From Chloroflexota bacterium (lineage in GTDB: Bacteria; Chloroflexota; Anaerolineae; Aggregatilineales; Phototrophicaceae): 51,846 bases of DNA. Position numbers and translations under genes: made by a program. Numbering within the stretch: position 1 is the first letter of the stretch; every line of letters starts with the position of its first letter. The stretch is taken from assembly GCA_026707665.1 (NCBI GenBank), contig JAPOWK010000107.1:1-51846 (forward strand), read 5' to 3'. This document shows, piece by piece, positions 8,562 to 17,990 of this stretch. The notes under the pieces were generated by a model. The model had not been told where the DNA came from. It worked only from the letters and a program-made list of their open reading frames with translations, and made no database searches.

Positions 8562-9440
8562 ATGCAATTGGTAAACGATCCATTGCTGGATCTTATTCGA
8601 CAACATCTGCCCGACTTCGCCTTCGAGCGCGCCGAAGAACTTCAATCTGCCGGGCAGTTCAATCATGTCCTTTGCCTTGATGAGCGCTGGATTTTCCGGT
8701 TTCCCAAGAGCGCTGGGGCCGCTGCCGACCTGGCGCGCGAGCTGGATATCCTGCCGCGCCTGCATGGGTGGCTGCCCTTGCCAATTCCGGAACTGCGTTT
8801 CCATGCCCGTGATGCGGCCAGCGGCGACTTGCTCTTCATGGGCTACCCGCGGCTGCCCGGCGAGCCGCTTCTGCGGGAGCGATTCGCCCGGCTGAGAGGC
8901 AACGAAGCCATCCTGACAGGAATTGCGAAAGACCTGGCATTGTTCTTGCGAAAGCTGCATGCGATCGCGCCGTCAGAACTTGGCTTGGCGCCCGCCGGCG
9001 AAAGCGCGCATGCTGAATGGGCGCGGATTGGCGCCGAGATCCGCGAAAAGCTCTATCCGCTGATGCGACGCGACGCCCGCGAAGCGGTAGAACGGAACTT
9101 CGAAACAGCGCTGAATGACACTGACATGTGGCGCTATGACGAATGCCTGATTCATGGCGACTTCGGGACCGGCAACTTACTTTTTCATAAGGGGCGCATA
9201 AGCGGTGTCATCGACTTCGGCTTCTGCGGACCTGGCGATCCGGCGCAGGACCTGGGCGCTTTGATCGCGAGTTATGGCGAGTCTTTCGTCGAGCGGGTCT
9301 TCTGCCACTATCCGGCGCTGCGGTCCGGCTTGCGGCGGGCGCGCTTTTACTGCGGCAACTACGCGCTGATTCAGGCGCTTTACGCCCTGCGTGATGGTGA
9401 CCAAGACGAATTTGAAGACGGGATGCGCGATTTTGTTTAG
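8562..9440 (+). CDS. Aminoglycoside phosphotransferase-fold kinase
   Basis: The protein has 292 residues and the APH/choline-kinase fold. The N-lobe has GQFNHVLCLDERWIFRFPK, with the ATP-binding lysine. The catalytic loop is HGDFGTGNLL (HGDxxxxN) and the metal-binding motif is IDFG. These proteins phosphorylate small molecules, and the substrate here cannot be told. No good ribosome site precedes the ATG. A short hairpin of the palindromic repeat type lies upstream near 8476-8500. The gene is not obviously part of an operon. Confidence 0.85.
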   Translation: MQLVNDPLLDLIRQHLPDFAFERAEELQSAGQFNHVLCLDERWIFRFPKSAGAAADLARELDILPRLHGWLPLPIPELRFHARDAASGDLLFMGYPRLPGEPLLRERFARLRGNEAILTGIAKDLALFLRKLHAIAPSELGLAPAGESAHAEWARIGAEIREKLYPLMRRDAREAVERNFETALNDTDMWRYDECLIHGDFGTGNLLFHKGRISGVIDFGFCGPGDPAQDLGALIASYGESFVERVFCHYPALRSGLRRARFYCGNYALIQALYALRDGDQDEFEDGMRDFV

Positions 9441-9557
9441 ACGAAAAACTGCGAAGGCGACCGGCAGCGCCGATCGCAGCGGGATAGCATACGCCATCCA
9501 AGCAACCATGCTATACTGGACGCAAATTTGCCTACCGAACAGAGCAAGCAGGACCCT

Positions 9558-12272
9558 ATGGCAGAGATTAGCTTGCGCGCCTATCAAAACGAGCTTGAGA
9601 ACCTGTTGAGCGAGCACCGCTACAATGAGGTCATCGCGCATGCCCGCCACATCCTCAAGTCCCAGCCCAAGAATCTGCGCGCCTATCAACAGTTGGGCGA
9701 CGCGCTTGCCGCGAGCGAGCGCTGGGAGGAAGCCGGCAGCGTGCTTCGCCGGGCTTTGGGGGCGCGGCCGCAAGATTTCCCTACGCATTCGCAATTGGCG
9801 CGCGTCTTCCAAAACCTGGGCGAATATGACCGCGCCATCTGGCATGCCGAACGGGCGCTGGACCAGAAGCCGAGCGATCAGGAGACCATTGGGCTTGTCC
9901 GCGAGCTCTATCGCGCCCATCGTCACGAAGAAGTCGATCGCTTGCAGCTGACCGCCGCCGCCCTGGCGCAGCAGCAGATCCGCGGCAATCTGCTGACCGA
10001 GGCGCTGGATACGCTGGCGACGGCGCTGGAAAGCAGCCCGCAGCGCATTGACCTGCAGCTTATGCGGGCGCGGGCGCTCTGGCTGGATGGTCAACGCATG
10101 GACGCCGCCGAAACCGCGCTCGACATCCTCGATCGCCTGCCATACGCGATCGACGCCAATCGCATCATGACCGAGCTCTGGCTGACGGAGCAGCGCCCGT
10201 CCGATGCGCAGTTTTATCTCGAGCGCCTCAACGATCTTGACCCCTATCTGGCGCATCAGATGGCGACCGGCGAAGAAGCGCCCGATGATCTGCTGAAGCT
10301 GGAACGCCTTGATTACAGCGCCGTTGCTCAGCGCGGGAGCGAGATGGTCAACCCCGAATGGCTGGACACCCTGGGCGAATCCGGCGCTGAGGCGGTGGAT
10401 AGCGACGATGGCAGTGGCGGATTGGGCGCGCTCCTAGGGATTGACGACCAAGAGCCCGCGCCGATTGAAGAAGCGGTCACCGAGGGGCTCGACGATTTGC
10501 TCTCCGACGAGCAGATTGAAGCCTTGTTCAGCGAATTGGTGATCGGCGAACCGGTGGCTGCGGTCAGCGAGGCGGAGCCGGAAGCCGATGAGACGGAAGC
10601 GCTGCTGTCCTCAATGGAAGAGCAAGGCTTCCTGGAAGCAGCCCCGCCCGAACCAGTCGAGGACGACGACCGGCGGCTATTCGACGACGGTGATGACGTG
10701 GTCGAGTTTGTCGCGCATGCCAGCGTCGCTGACGACCAGCGAGCCGGGTCCGAAACGGACGACGAGCGCGCTGAGTTGGATGACGACCTGGCCGACTTGC
10801 TGGAGCGGCTCGACTCCTCGGAAGAAGACGGCGACTGGATGGCAGAAATCCAGGGCGGCAGCCTGGCGCTTGACAAGAATGACGATTCGCTGGAGTATCT
10901 CGATGATTTTGAGCGCGAATGGGTGAAAGCCGGGGCGGAGGACGAAGGCGGCGGCGCGCCCTGGCTGTCAGCCGCGATGCGCGAAACAATTGACCAAAAT
11001 GGCGACGGCGACCTGGACCTCTTCGGCGGCGACGAGCAGTTGCAGAACCTGCTCAAGCTCGATTCCGACACCGAGCCGCTGCACATGAGCGATATTGAAG
11101 ACTGGCTCACCGTTGAGCCGGATCGGTCAGGCGACGAATCCGGCAAGCGCTCGCTGGATCTCGAGGACGAACTGCTGCATTCTCCAGCGGGCGATACCTG
11201 GCTGGACGATGAAGCGGCGGGGGGCGGCGAGTCGCTGCTCAGCGCCAGCGACGAGGACCTCAACCAGCGCAACGCCGAGCTCATCGAGGGTTGGGGCGCT
11301 GAATTGGGCGATGACGACGACGATGACCCTTATGTCGATTGGCTGCGAGACGACCCGAACGAACTGGATGATGATGAACTGGGCATCCTCTCGGTCGCGG
11401 CGGATGAAGAAGCGCCGGCCGCTAGCGATCGCCCGGAGACCTCGGTCGAGGAGCGGGCGCGCGCCTGGGGCTTGGATGATCCCGATCAATTGGCTGACTT
11501 CGTGGAAGAAGTCGGCGGCTTCGACAGCGCGCCGGGCTGGTTGAATGCGGTTGTGCCCGGGCTGGATCGCGAGAATGATGCCGCGACCGGCGACGTAAAC
11601 GAGTATGCGCGCCCGATGTCATCGCCGGGCAAAGAATTCGCCTGGGTCAGCGATCTGGTCGAGGAAGAGACAGGCCAGATGAAAGCGGTTGACCCAGACG
11701 AAGTTGCGAAGACGCCCTATTTCCGCTTCAGCATTCAGCCAATCTGGCTGACGACCATGCAAGAGCGCTCGGGCGCGAATCCTGCTGTGGCGACGGGCTT
11801 GACCGCCCTCAGCCTCGACGAGGACATTGACGCGCTCGACCTGGAAAACCTCACCTTTGATGACTATTTCAATTTTGACACGCCGACGGATAAACTGGAC
11901 GCGATCAGCCTTGATGAGGACACACAGCGGTTGAGCCTGGAAAGCCTAGACTGGGACGATTATTTCGATTTGGAATCGCCAACGGAGAAGACCATCGCCA
12001 TCACGCTGGATGAAGATGCGGACGAACTCAGATATGATGCGCTTGGCGTCGATGATGCCAATTTCGACTTTGAAAAAGCGGTTGATGAGAAGCAGGACGC
12101 GGGCGCTGACATCGATTTCAGCGACATCGGTCTGGGCGACGACTTAATCGCAGACGCGAAGCAAGAAGGGGAGCCGCCGCCGGCTTGGCTCAATTACGAC
12201 AGCCTGCCGGGGGATGACGCCGATGACGATGATTCAAAGCGCAATCGCGCCGGCAACCAATCGACGCTATAA
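9558..12272 (+). CDS. Acidic TPR protein with repeated W-L motifs
   Basis: About 904 residues. Residues 1-240 are tetratricopeptide repeats (AYQQLGDALAASERWEEAGS, LARVFQNLGEYDRAIWHAERAL). The rest is very acidic and low in complexity, and probably disordered. It is studded with short Trp-Leu motifs: PEWLDTLGE, APWLSAAM, EDWLTVEP, DTWLDDE, VDWLRDD, PGWLNAV, PIWLTTM, PAWLNYD. The ATG at 9558 is preferred because AGGA precedes it closely; an in-frame TTG lies at 9528. The likely role is a protein-protein scaffold. The next gene encodes a protein of the same design, and mutY follows. Confidence 0.75.
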   Translation: MAEISLRAYQNELENLLSEHRYNEVIAHARHILKSQPKNLRAYQQLGDALAASERWEEAGSVLRRALGARPQDFPTHSQLARVFQNLGEYDRAIWHAERALDQKPSDQETIGLVRELYRAHRHEEVDRLQLTAAALAQQQIRGNLLTEALDTLATALESSPQRIDLQLMRARALWLDGQRMDAAETALDILDRLPYAIDANRIMTELWLTEQRPSDAQFYLERLNDLDPYLAHQMATGEEAPDDLLKLERLDYSAVAQRGSEMVNPEWLDTLGESGAEAVDSDDGSGGLGALLGIDDQEPAPIEEAVTEGLDDLLSDEQIEALFSELVIGEPVAAVSEAEPEADETEALLSSMEEQGFLEAAPPEPVEDDDRRLFDDGDDVVEFVAHASVADDQRAGSETDDERAELDDDLADLLERLDSSEEDGDWMAEIQGGSLALDKNDDSLEYLDDFEREWVKAGAEDEGGGAPWLSAAMRETIDQNGDGDLDLFGGDEQLQNLLKLDSDTEPLHMSDIEDWLTVEPDRSGDESGKRSLDLEDELLHSPAGDTWLDDEAAGGGESLLSASDEDLNQRNAELIEGWGAELGDDDDDDPYVDWLRDDPNELDDDELGILSVAADEEAPAASDRPETSVEERARAWGLDDPDQLADFVEEVGGFDSAPGWLNAVVPGLDRENDAATGDVNEYARPMSSPGKEFAWVSDLVEEETGQMKAVDPDEVAKTPYFRFSIQPIWLTTMQERSGANPAVATGLTALSLDEDIDALDLENLTFDDYFNFDTPTDKLDAISLDEDTQRLSLESLDWDDYFDLESPTEKTIAITLDEDADELRYDALGVDDANFDFEKAVDEKQDAGADIDFSDIGLGDDLIADAKQEGEPPPAWLNYDSLPGDDADDDDSKRNRAGNQSTL

Positions 12273-12341
12273 TCAACATCCGTTTTACAGTCGTCATACA
12301 AGCGGTATCGGCGCCCGCTCGACTGCCCGGCAAAGCACAAC

Positions 12342-12369
12342 GCTGTAGGCGCAACTCTGAGAGTCGCCC
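12342..12369. repeat. Family B palindromic repeat (degenerate)
   Basis: CTGTAGGCGCAACTCTGAGAGTCGCCC is a decayed form of the TGTAGGGGCGAC/GTCGCCC hairpin seen at several places in this window. It lies in the gap between the two acidic TPR genes. Confidence 0.55.
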
Positions 12370-12464
12370 GTCGCGCCACCAACATGTATCGGCGTCTGAG
12401 TCGGTCGCCGCGCCAACCATCGCATATCGCTTTCCGACATAGCGAACCTGGAATTACCGAGAAC

Positions 12465-13709
12465 ATGTTTGAAGACCCGGAATTGCCCGATTTCGACTCC
12501 ATGTCGCAGGAAGAACTCATCGAGTGGCTGGAGGAGCTGACGAAGATGCAGGGCGCTTCCGCTTCGGAGATCATGGATGACCCCGCCGACGTGGAAGGGC
12601 GGGGCGAGCCGGAGAACGCGGCCGACGAGGTCGATGAAGATTGGGCGGCTTGGCTGGATGACACGAATGCGGGCCCCCCGGCGCAGGAGCAGATTGCCGA
12701 GGACGAAATCCCGGTCGGTGACAATTTCGAAAATGCGGACGAGGAGACGCCGGTCGACCTGGCTCGCTTTATAGACGGCGAGCGAAGCCCGCTTGATGCC
12801 GAGGCGATGGCTTGGCTGGCGGAAATCAGCGCCGCTGAAACCGAAGAAGAATTGCCCGAAATCACCGATTATCGCCCGCCAGCGCCACCACCCGAAAACC
12901 TCGACGAGTTGCTCGCCCAGGGCGCGCAGGAAGATCCCCTGGAATGGCTCGACAGCTTGAGCAGGCGAAACGCCGGGCCACAACTCCCCACCCCGGCCGA
13001 TAGCGAGCCGAGCGGCGCCGAAGCTGGCGACGACTTTGACGACGCCTACGAAGACGATGAGACGCTTGATGACCTCGAAGACGAGAGCCTGTATACGCAG
13101 CGCCTGGATAAATCCGCCACCGTGCTCGAATCGATATTGGGCATGGATGACCGCGAGAGCGAAGAATACAGCACCCAGTCGATGGCGCCCGTGCCGGAAA
13201 GTGTCGAGCCGGCGCCGGCGGATGACCTGGGCGGGAGCGACGCGGATGCCGTTATCGCTGAGCCGGAAGCGGACAGGCCGGCTGTTGATGGTTTGACCCG
13301 AGCCTTCGTACTGCAAGATCAGCAAGTAGATCTGGAAGCCTGGTATCGCAGTCGCCTGCGCACGATCGCAGCCGGTGGCGGCAGAGCCACGCAACCGGAG
13401 GCGATTCCCTTCCTAGGTCCGGACGCCGCGCCCGCAAAGCCACCGCCGCCCGGTCTGGCGGCCGCGATCAATTCGGCGCGCGGCAAGGTCGACGCGAACG
13501 ACTTGCCCGCCGCCCTGGCGGATTACGAGACGCTCTTGCGCACCAACGCCGGTCTCGATTGGGTGATCAGCGATATGCGCGGATTGATTGCGCAAGACCG
13601 GTTCCGTCACAATCCGTCGGCGCATCGCGTCTTGGGCGATGCCTTGATGCGGCAAGGGCAGCTTGATGCGGCGCTCGACGTGTATCGGTACGCCCTTACC
13701 TTGCTGTGA
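12465..13709 (+). CDS. Acidic protein with C-terminal TPR and W-L motifs
   Basis: About 414 residues from the ATG at 12465; an upstream in-frame ATG at 12384 lies in repeat-derived sequence and is unlikely. The N-terminal two thirds are strongly acidic, with Trp-Leu motifs IEWLEELTK, AAWLDDTN, MAWLAEIS and LEWLDSLS. The C-terminal part has TPR-like helices (AALADYETLLRTNAGLDWVI, VLGDALMRQGQLDAALDVYR). It mirrors the previous gene with the domain order reversed, so the two products may work together. It ends 3 nt before mutY, which indicates co-expression. Confidence 0.75.
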   Translation: MFEDPELPDFDSMSQEELIEWLEELTKMQGASASEIMDDPADVEGRGEPENAADEVDEDWAAWLDDTNAGPPAQEQIAEDEIPVGDNFENADEETPVDLARFIDGERSPLDAEAMAWLAEISAAETEEELPEITDYRPPAPPPENLDELLAQGAQEDPLEWLDSLSRRNAGPQLPTPADSEPSGAEAGDDFDDAYEDDETLDDLEDESLYTQRLDKSATVLESILGMDDRESEEYSTQSMAPVPESVEPAPADDLGGSDADAVIAEPEADRPAVDGLTRAFVLQDQQVDLEAWYRSRLRTIAAGGGRATQPEAIPFLGPDAAPAKPPPPGLAAAINSARGKVDANDLPAALADYETLLRTNAGLDWVISDMRGLIAQDRFRHNPSAHRVLGDALMRQGQLDAALDVYRYALTLL

Positions 13710-13712
13710 GCG

Positions 13713-14807
13713 ATGGCCGCTCCCTTCGCTGAACAACTTCTGATTTGGTATCTACAGAAGCGCGCCGACCTTCCCTGGCGCCGCGACCCAAGCCCCTATC
13801 AGGTCTGGCTGTCCGAGATCATGCTCCAGCAGACGCGAGTGAAAGCGGTCATCCCCTATTACGAGCGTTTTATCGGCGCATTTCCCACTATCGAGGCGCT
13901 GGCGGCCGCGCCCCTGCATGATGTGTTGAAGCTTTGGGAGGGCTTGGGATATTACAGCCGCGCCCGCAATCTGCATCGCGCCGCCCACATCATCGTGAGC
14001 GAACACGGCGGCCAGTTGCCATCGGATGTCCAAGCATTGCGCGAGCTGCCCGGCATCGGACCCTATAGCGCTGGCGCCATCGCCAGCATCGCCTTCGGGC
14101 GCCCGGTACCGGTTCTTGATGGCAATGTGATCCGCGTATTCGCCCGCCTGCTGGACTTGGATGAGGACATCAGTCAATCAGCGACGCGGGAGAAATTGTG
14201 GCGCGTCGCCGACGATTGGCTGCCGGCGGGAGACGCGGGCGTCTACAATCAGGCGCTGATGGAGTTAGGCCAGCGCGTCTGTCGCCCGCAGAATCCGCGC
14301 TGTGAGCTTTGCCCCATTCGGTCACATTGCCGCGCCTGGTCGGCTGGCACGCAAAGCCAGCGGCCTCGGCGCGCCAAGCGGCCGCCGACGCCGCATTATG
14401 ATGTGACCGCGGGCTTAATCCGCGATGACCAAGAGCGCCTCTTGATCGCGCAGCGCCCATTGGATGGCTTGCTGGGCGGCTTGTGGGAATTCCCCGGCGG
14501 CAAGGTCGAAGCGGGCGAGACCCTCGCCGACTGTCTCCAGCGCGAGCTGCGCGAGGAAATGGCGATCGCGGTGGAGGTGGTTGGCTTGTTCGCCGTGGTT
14601 GACCACGCTTTCACCCATTTCAAGATCACGCTTCACGCTTTCGACTGTCGCTATCGCGGCGCCCTGCCGCCACATGATGAGCCGCAGGCGCTGGGCGTGC
14701 GGGCTTGGGCTTGGGTGGTTGACGCGCAGTTGGCGGATTACAGCTTCGGCAAAGCCGACCGCCTGGTGATCGACGAGCTGGCGCGACGGCGGGCGATGTT
14801 ACTATAA
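13713..14807 (+). CDS. mutY: A/G-specific adenine glycosylase MutY
   Basis: The protein has 364 residues. MutY removes adenine opposite 8-oxoguanine in base-excision repair. The catalytic Glu is E35 in SEIMLQQT. The helix-hairpin-helix reads LPGIGPYSAGAI and the catalytic Asp is in PVLDGNV. The 4Fe-4S cluster loop is CRPQNPRCELCPIRSHC (C-x6-C-x2-C-x5-C). The C-terminal NUDIX-like domain, which recognises 8-oxoG, contains an intact-looking Nudix box (GGKVEAGETLADCLQRELRE). The start lies 3 nt after the upstream stop. Confidence 0.95.
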   Translation: MAAPFAEQLLIWYLQKRADLPWRRDPSPYQVWLSEIMLQQTRVKAVIPYYERFIGAFPTIEALAAAPLHDVLKLWEGLGYYSRARNLHRAAHIIVSEHGGQLPSDVQALRELPGIGPYSAGAIASIAFGRPVPVLDGNVIRVFARLLDLDEDISQSATREKLWRVADDWLPAGDAGVYNQALMELGQRVCRPQNPRCELCPIRSHCRAWSAGTQSQRPRRAKRPPTPHYDVTAGLIRDDQERLLIAQRPLDGLLGGLWEFPGGKVEAGETLADCLQRELREEMAIAVEVVGLFAVVDHAFTHFKITLHAFDCRYRGALPPHDEPQALGVRAWAWVVDAQLADYSFGKADRLVIDELARRRAMLL

Positions 14808-14870
14808 GCCTCAAGTACACGATGGCATATCCAACGCTTGACCACAGATGTGAAAGGGAGGCATAAGCCC

Positions 14871-15761
14871 GTGTCCAATCTCGAATACTATCGGCAGCAG
14901 AGCGCCTTCACCGATCCCGGTCCACATGCGCGCCTTTACGATGCCCTGCCGAGTGACATCGGTGAAATCTGCCGCATCGCGCGAGACTTGATCGTCCATT
15001 ACGCCACCCTTGGTCCTAACCCGCCAGCCGACCGCATTGGAGAAATCGATTGTCGCTACCTTTCGGTCATGCTCGATCGCATTCTCGAATTGGATGACCG
15101 CCCCTTGACCGAATCGCGGGGCAGTGAAAACCGTCTTGTGGGCTGTTGCCGCGATCACACCGCGTTAACCGTCTCGATCCTCCGACACAAGGGCATCCCA
15201 GCCCGCGCTCGCTACGGCGCATCAGCCTATTTCGAGCCCGGATATTTCTGCGATCATGTCATCGTCGAGTATTGGAACGGCGCTCGTTGGGTCGGTGTCG
15301 ATAGTGAATTGGGATCATACGAGATTGACATGTGGAAAGTCGAGTTTAACCCTCATGATGTGCCGGCGGATCAGTTCATTCGCGGCGGCGCCGGCTGGCT
15401 GATGTGTCGCGCCGGTCAAGCCGATCCAGAGCGCTTCGGGCTTGGGTCGGAATCTACATTGTGTGGCTGGGAATTCGTGGTCGGGGAAACTTTGCTGGAT
15501 TTGGCAGCGCTCAATGGGCATGAGATGCTCTGTTGGGACTCTTGGGGCATGACCGAAAAAGCGCCAAACCTCGATGAAGATGACAAGGCATTCCTCGATG
15601 AGGTCGCTCTTGTCACGCTAGACGATTCCTGCAGCGCGAGCTGGGCTAAGCTCATGGAGGACGGGCGTCTGCGCATCCCGCCGGTGATTCAGAGTTACTC
15701 GCCGGCGGCCAAGCCGGAAGAGATGCCGCTGGAAGTGGTCCTCGACTTTGCAGCCGACTAA
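14871..15761 (+). CDS. Transglutaminase-like domain protein
   Basis: About 296 residues from a GTG preceded by GGGAGG; a TTG at 14838 is further upstream. The Cys-His-Asp triad of the transglutaminase/papain-like fold is visible as GCCRDHTALT, CDHVIVEYW and VGVDSEL. Such proteins act as proteases, peptidases or amidases, and the substrate is unknown. There is no signal peptide, so it is cytoplasmic. The stop TAA shares a base with an ATG at 15761, but the next gene probably starts later, at 15824. Confidence 0.8.
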   Translation: MSNLEYYRQQSAFTDPGPHARLYDALPSDIGEICRIARDLIVHYATLGPNPPADRIGEIDCRYLSVMLDRILELDDRPLTESRGSENRLVGCCRDHTALTVSILRHKGIPARARYGASAYFEPGYFCDHVIVEYWNGARWVGVDSELGSYEIDMWKVEFNPHDVPADQFIRGGAGWLMCRAGQADPERFGLGSESTLCGWEFVVGETLLDLAALNGHEMLCWDSWGMTEKAPNLDEDDKAFLDEVALVTLDDSCSASWAKLMEDGRLRIPPVIQSYSPAAKPEEMPLEVVLDFAAD

Positions 15762-15783
15762 TGAAAACTGGCGGATCGTCGCG

Positions 15784-15789
15784 TATAAT
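15784..15789 (+). promoter_or_regulatory. Possible -10 box for the small protein/retropepsin pair
   Basis: A perfect TATAAT lies 35 nt before the ATG at 15824. No convincing -35 is visible. Confidence 0.35.
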
Positions 15790-15823
15790 TGGGTTTGCTG
15801 CTGACGGGCGAAAGGACACTACA

Positions 15824-16027
15824 ATGCTCTCAGATAAATTGCTGCAACAGGTTAAGGAGCTAGACGAGCAAGATAAGCTTAGGCTTGTTCAGTTACTGAT
15901 TGATGACCTTAAGCTGGTCAGTTCTGCCTATGAAATCTACACACCGTTTGGCAGCGACGCGGCGGCGCGACAATTGCAGCTGATGTTGGATACAGAAGAA
16001 AGGGAAAGCCAACCGGAAATCAGGTAA
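15824..16027 (+). CDS. Small helical protein paired with a retropepsin-like gene
   Basis: The protein has 67 residues. The ATG at 15824 follows AAAGGA at 8 nt. The N-terminal helix MLSDKLLQQVKELDEQDKLR resembles the short regulatory helices of addiction-module proteins, and the C-terminus is charged. The stop overlaps the next start (TAATG), so the two genes are translationally coupled. The function is unknown. An antitoxin or substrate-adaptor role is possible but not shown. Confidence 0.6.
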   Translation: MLSDKLLQQVKELDEQDKLRLVQLLIDDLKLVSSAYEIYTPFGSDAAARQLQLMLDTEERESQPEIR

Positions 16028-16437
16028 TGGCAAGATTTGCGTTTGCTGCGTCTCAATCCGATTCAGGTCAGCTAATGCCGCGTCTGCCTGTGGTTTTCAG
16101 CCACGGTAATCGCTCAATTTCGTGTGAGGGTCTTATTGATACGGGATCAACCATCAATGTCCTGCCGTACGTCTACGGCTTGGCGCTAGGAATGGTTTGG
16201 GAAGAGCATGTTGTTGAACTGAAGCTCACCGGCGCGCTTGCTCAGCACGAAGCTCGCGCGGCATCGGTGTGGATGAGAAACGTCTCTTTGACCGGATCAA
16301 ATCCAGTTCATTTGGCAGTCGCATGGACTCGTGCGGATGATACGCCGGTCATATTTGGCCAAATCAATTTCTTTATGGAATTCAACGTCTGCATCTACCG
16401 CTCGCAGAATTACTTTGAAGTCTGGCGCCGTGACTAA
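16027..16437 (+). CDS. Retropepsin-like aspartic protease
   Basis: The protein has 136 residues. CEGLIDTGSTINVLP near residues 37-51 is the aspartic protease signature (hydrophobic-D-T-G-S/T), and VIFGQINFFMEFNV matches the second half of the fold. At this size it should work as a homodimer, like retroviral proteases. There is no signal peptide. It is coupled to the small protein just upstream, which could be its regulator or substrate. Confidence 0.7.
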   Translation: MARFAFAASQSDSGQLMPRLPVVFSHGNRSISCEGLIDTGSTINVLPYVYGLALGMVWEEHVVELKLTGALAQHEARAASVWMRNVSLTGSNPVHLAVAWTRADDTPVIFGQINFFMEFNVCIYRSQNYFEVWRRD

Positions 16438-16512
16438 ACGAGAGGCGAGCCCGATGCCGATTTTTGGGACGACCATTTAATTCATTCGTAACTGAAGTTT
16501 AGTTGACGACCA

Positions 16513-17904
16513 ATGCTCGAATTCCTGAAAAAACTCTACCGCCTGATCAGCAGTCTCTTCGGCGACAACGTGCCCGAGGGCGTCGCCTGGGATCGCATCC
16601 CGCCCGAGTTGATGACCCCGCGCGAACGGCTGCTGCGCCGCAGCTCGCTCATCATGTTCTGGGGTGCGCTCCTCAACTTCATCGCGGCTTGCATCGTGAT
16701 CGGCATCGCGATTCACGCCGGCAGCCGGGATGCGACCGTCTTCGCCTCGCTGCAAGAGGCGGCGCTAAGCCGCTTCTATATCGACGCCGATACGGCCGCC
16801 TTGCTGGTCTTCGCCGGCATCGCGGCGAACGCGGCGATACTGCTGGTGCTGGCGGCGGTGATTATGGCGCAGGAGTTGTGGACCGTCTTCACCGCCTGGC
16901 TGCTGACCGCGGCGAATCTGGCGGCGCTGCTCGTCTTTGGCTTCACGCCGGCGCTGCTGGCGATGGCGCCGCTGGTCGCGGTTGGCTTGCTGACCATCGG
17001 GGATTTGCGCGCCTTCCGCTTGAATCCGGTGATGGTCAAGGAACTGCGCGGGCGCATGCGCGGCGTCCGTGGCTTCGCCATTATCTCCATCTTCTTGACG
17101 TTGATGAGCTTCTTCACGATTCTGCTGTATCTGCTGCGCGTGCCGACCGGCGGCGTGGTCGTCACTGGCGATTTGGGGCGCGAGCTTTTCATCGGCGTGC
17201 TCTTCATTGAGCTCATGCTGATCATCTTCATCGTGCCCGCCTTGACCGCCGGCGCCATCACCACCGAGCGTGAACGCAAGACCTACGACCTCTTGCAGAC
17301 GACGTTGATCACCAAAGCGACATTCGTCGTTGGCAAGATGCAGTCGGCGCTGGGTTATATCGTGCTGCTGCTGCTCTCGGCGATACCCTTGCAGAGCATC
17401 GCCTTTCTATTTGGCGGCGTCAGCGAGGCGGAGTTGATTCTGGCGCTGCTGGTGCTGCTGGTTTCGGCGATTGCGCTGGGCGCCTTCGGTATGTTTATCT
17501 CATCCATCACCGAGCGCACGCTGGCGGCGACCATCCGCTCCTATACCGTCGCCATTGCCATCACCGTTGGCTTGCCGCTGGTCGCTTTAATTCTCTTCCA
17601 AAACGCCTACGGCAATGTCGTCAACAATTTCACCAACCGCTTCACCGACAATCCGACTGTTGAAGCGGCGACCATCTACCTCGATATGATCGCGACGGGG
17701 CTGAATCCAATCATGGCTACCCTGCGCTCGCAGCAAATGCTGATCGATCATCAGCAACTGGTGACGATGCGCGTCACCCTCGCGAGCAACGGCGCGTCCA
17801 TTCCGATTCTGTCGCCCTGGGTGCTGTTGGCGCTGGTTTATCTATCGGTCACGGCGCTGCTGGTGCTGGTGTCGATCCGGCGCATGGAGCGGCAGGGGGG
17901 ATAG
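16513..17904 (+). CDS. ABC-2 type transporter permease
   Basis: The protein has 463 residues and about ten hydrophobic helices. After an N-terminal cytoplasmic stretch and several helices comes NPVMVKELRGRMRGVRGF, then PALTAGAITTERERKTYDLL. Both are characteristic of ABC-2 permeases of the NosY/GldF type. No ATP-binding subunit is adjacent, so its partner must be encoded elsewhere. The substrate is unknown. Confidence 0.82.
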   Translation: MLEFLKKLYRLISSLFGDNVPEGVAWDRIPPELMTPRERLLRRSSLIMFWGALLNFIAACIVIGIAIHAGSRDATVFASLQEAALSRFYIDADTAALLVFAGIAANAAILLVLAAVIMAQELWTVFTAWLLTAANLAALLVFGFTPALLAMAPLVAVGLLTIGDLRAFRLNPVMVKELRGRMRGVRGFAIISIFLTLMSFFTILLYLLRVPTGGVVVTGDLGRELFIGVLFIELMLIIFIVPALTAGAITTERERKTYDLLQTTLITKATFVVGKMQSALGYIVLLLLSAIPLQSIAFLFGGVSEAELILALLVLLVSAIALGAFGMFISSITERTLAATIRSYTVAIAITVGLPLVALILFQNAYGNVVNNFTNRFTDNPTVEAATIYLDMIATGLNPIMATLRSQQMLIDHQQLVTMRVTLASNGASIPILSPWVLLALVYLSVTALLVLVSIRRMERQGG

Positions 17905-17990
17905 GCTACTACGACGACTACATTCATTAGCAGCCATTCACGGCAGCCTAGTAGTCAACATGCCGCACGAATCATGTAGTCTTGCACAGT

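Noticed and set aside
9177..10256. Minus-strand frame over the APH-like and TPR genes
   Set aside because: It spans two convincing plus-strand genes and shows no domain pattern.
12194..12865. Ser-rich minus-strand frame opposite the acidic protein
   Set aside because: Ser-rich frames are the expected antisense of Asp/Glu-rich coding sequence.
16503..17210. Second frame over the ABC-2 permease
   Set aside because: It is very Arg/Gly/Ala-rich, a typical shadow translation; the permease frame has proper membrane helices.
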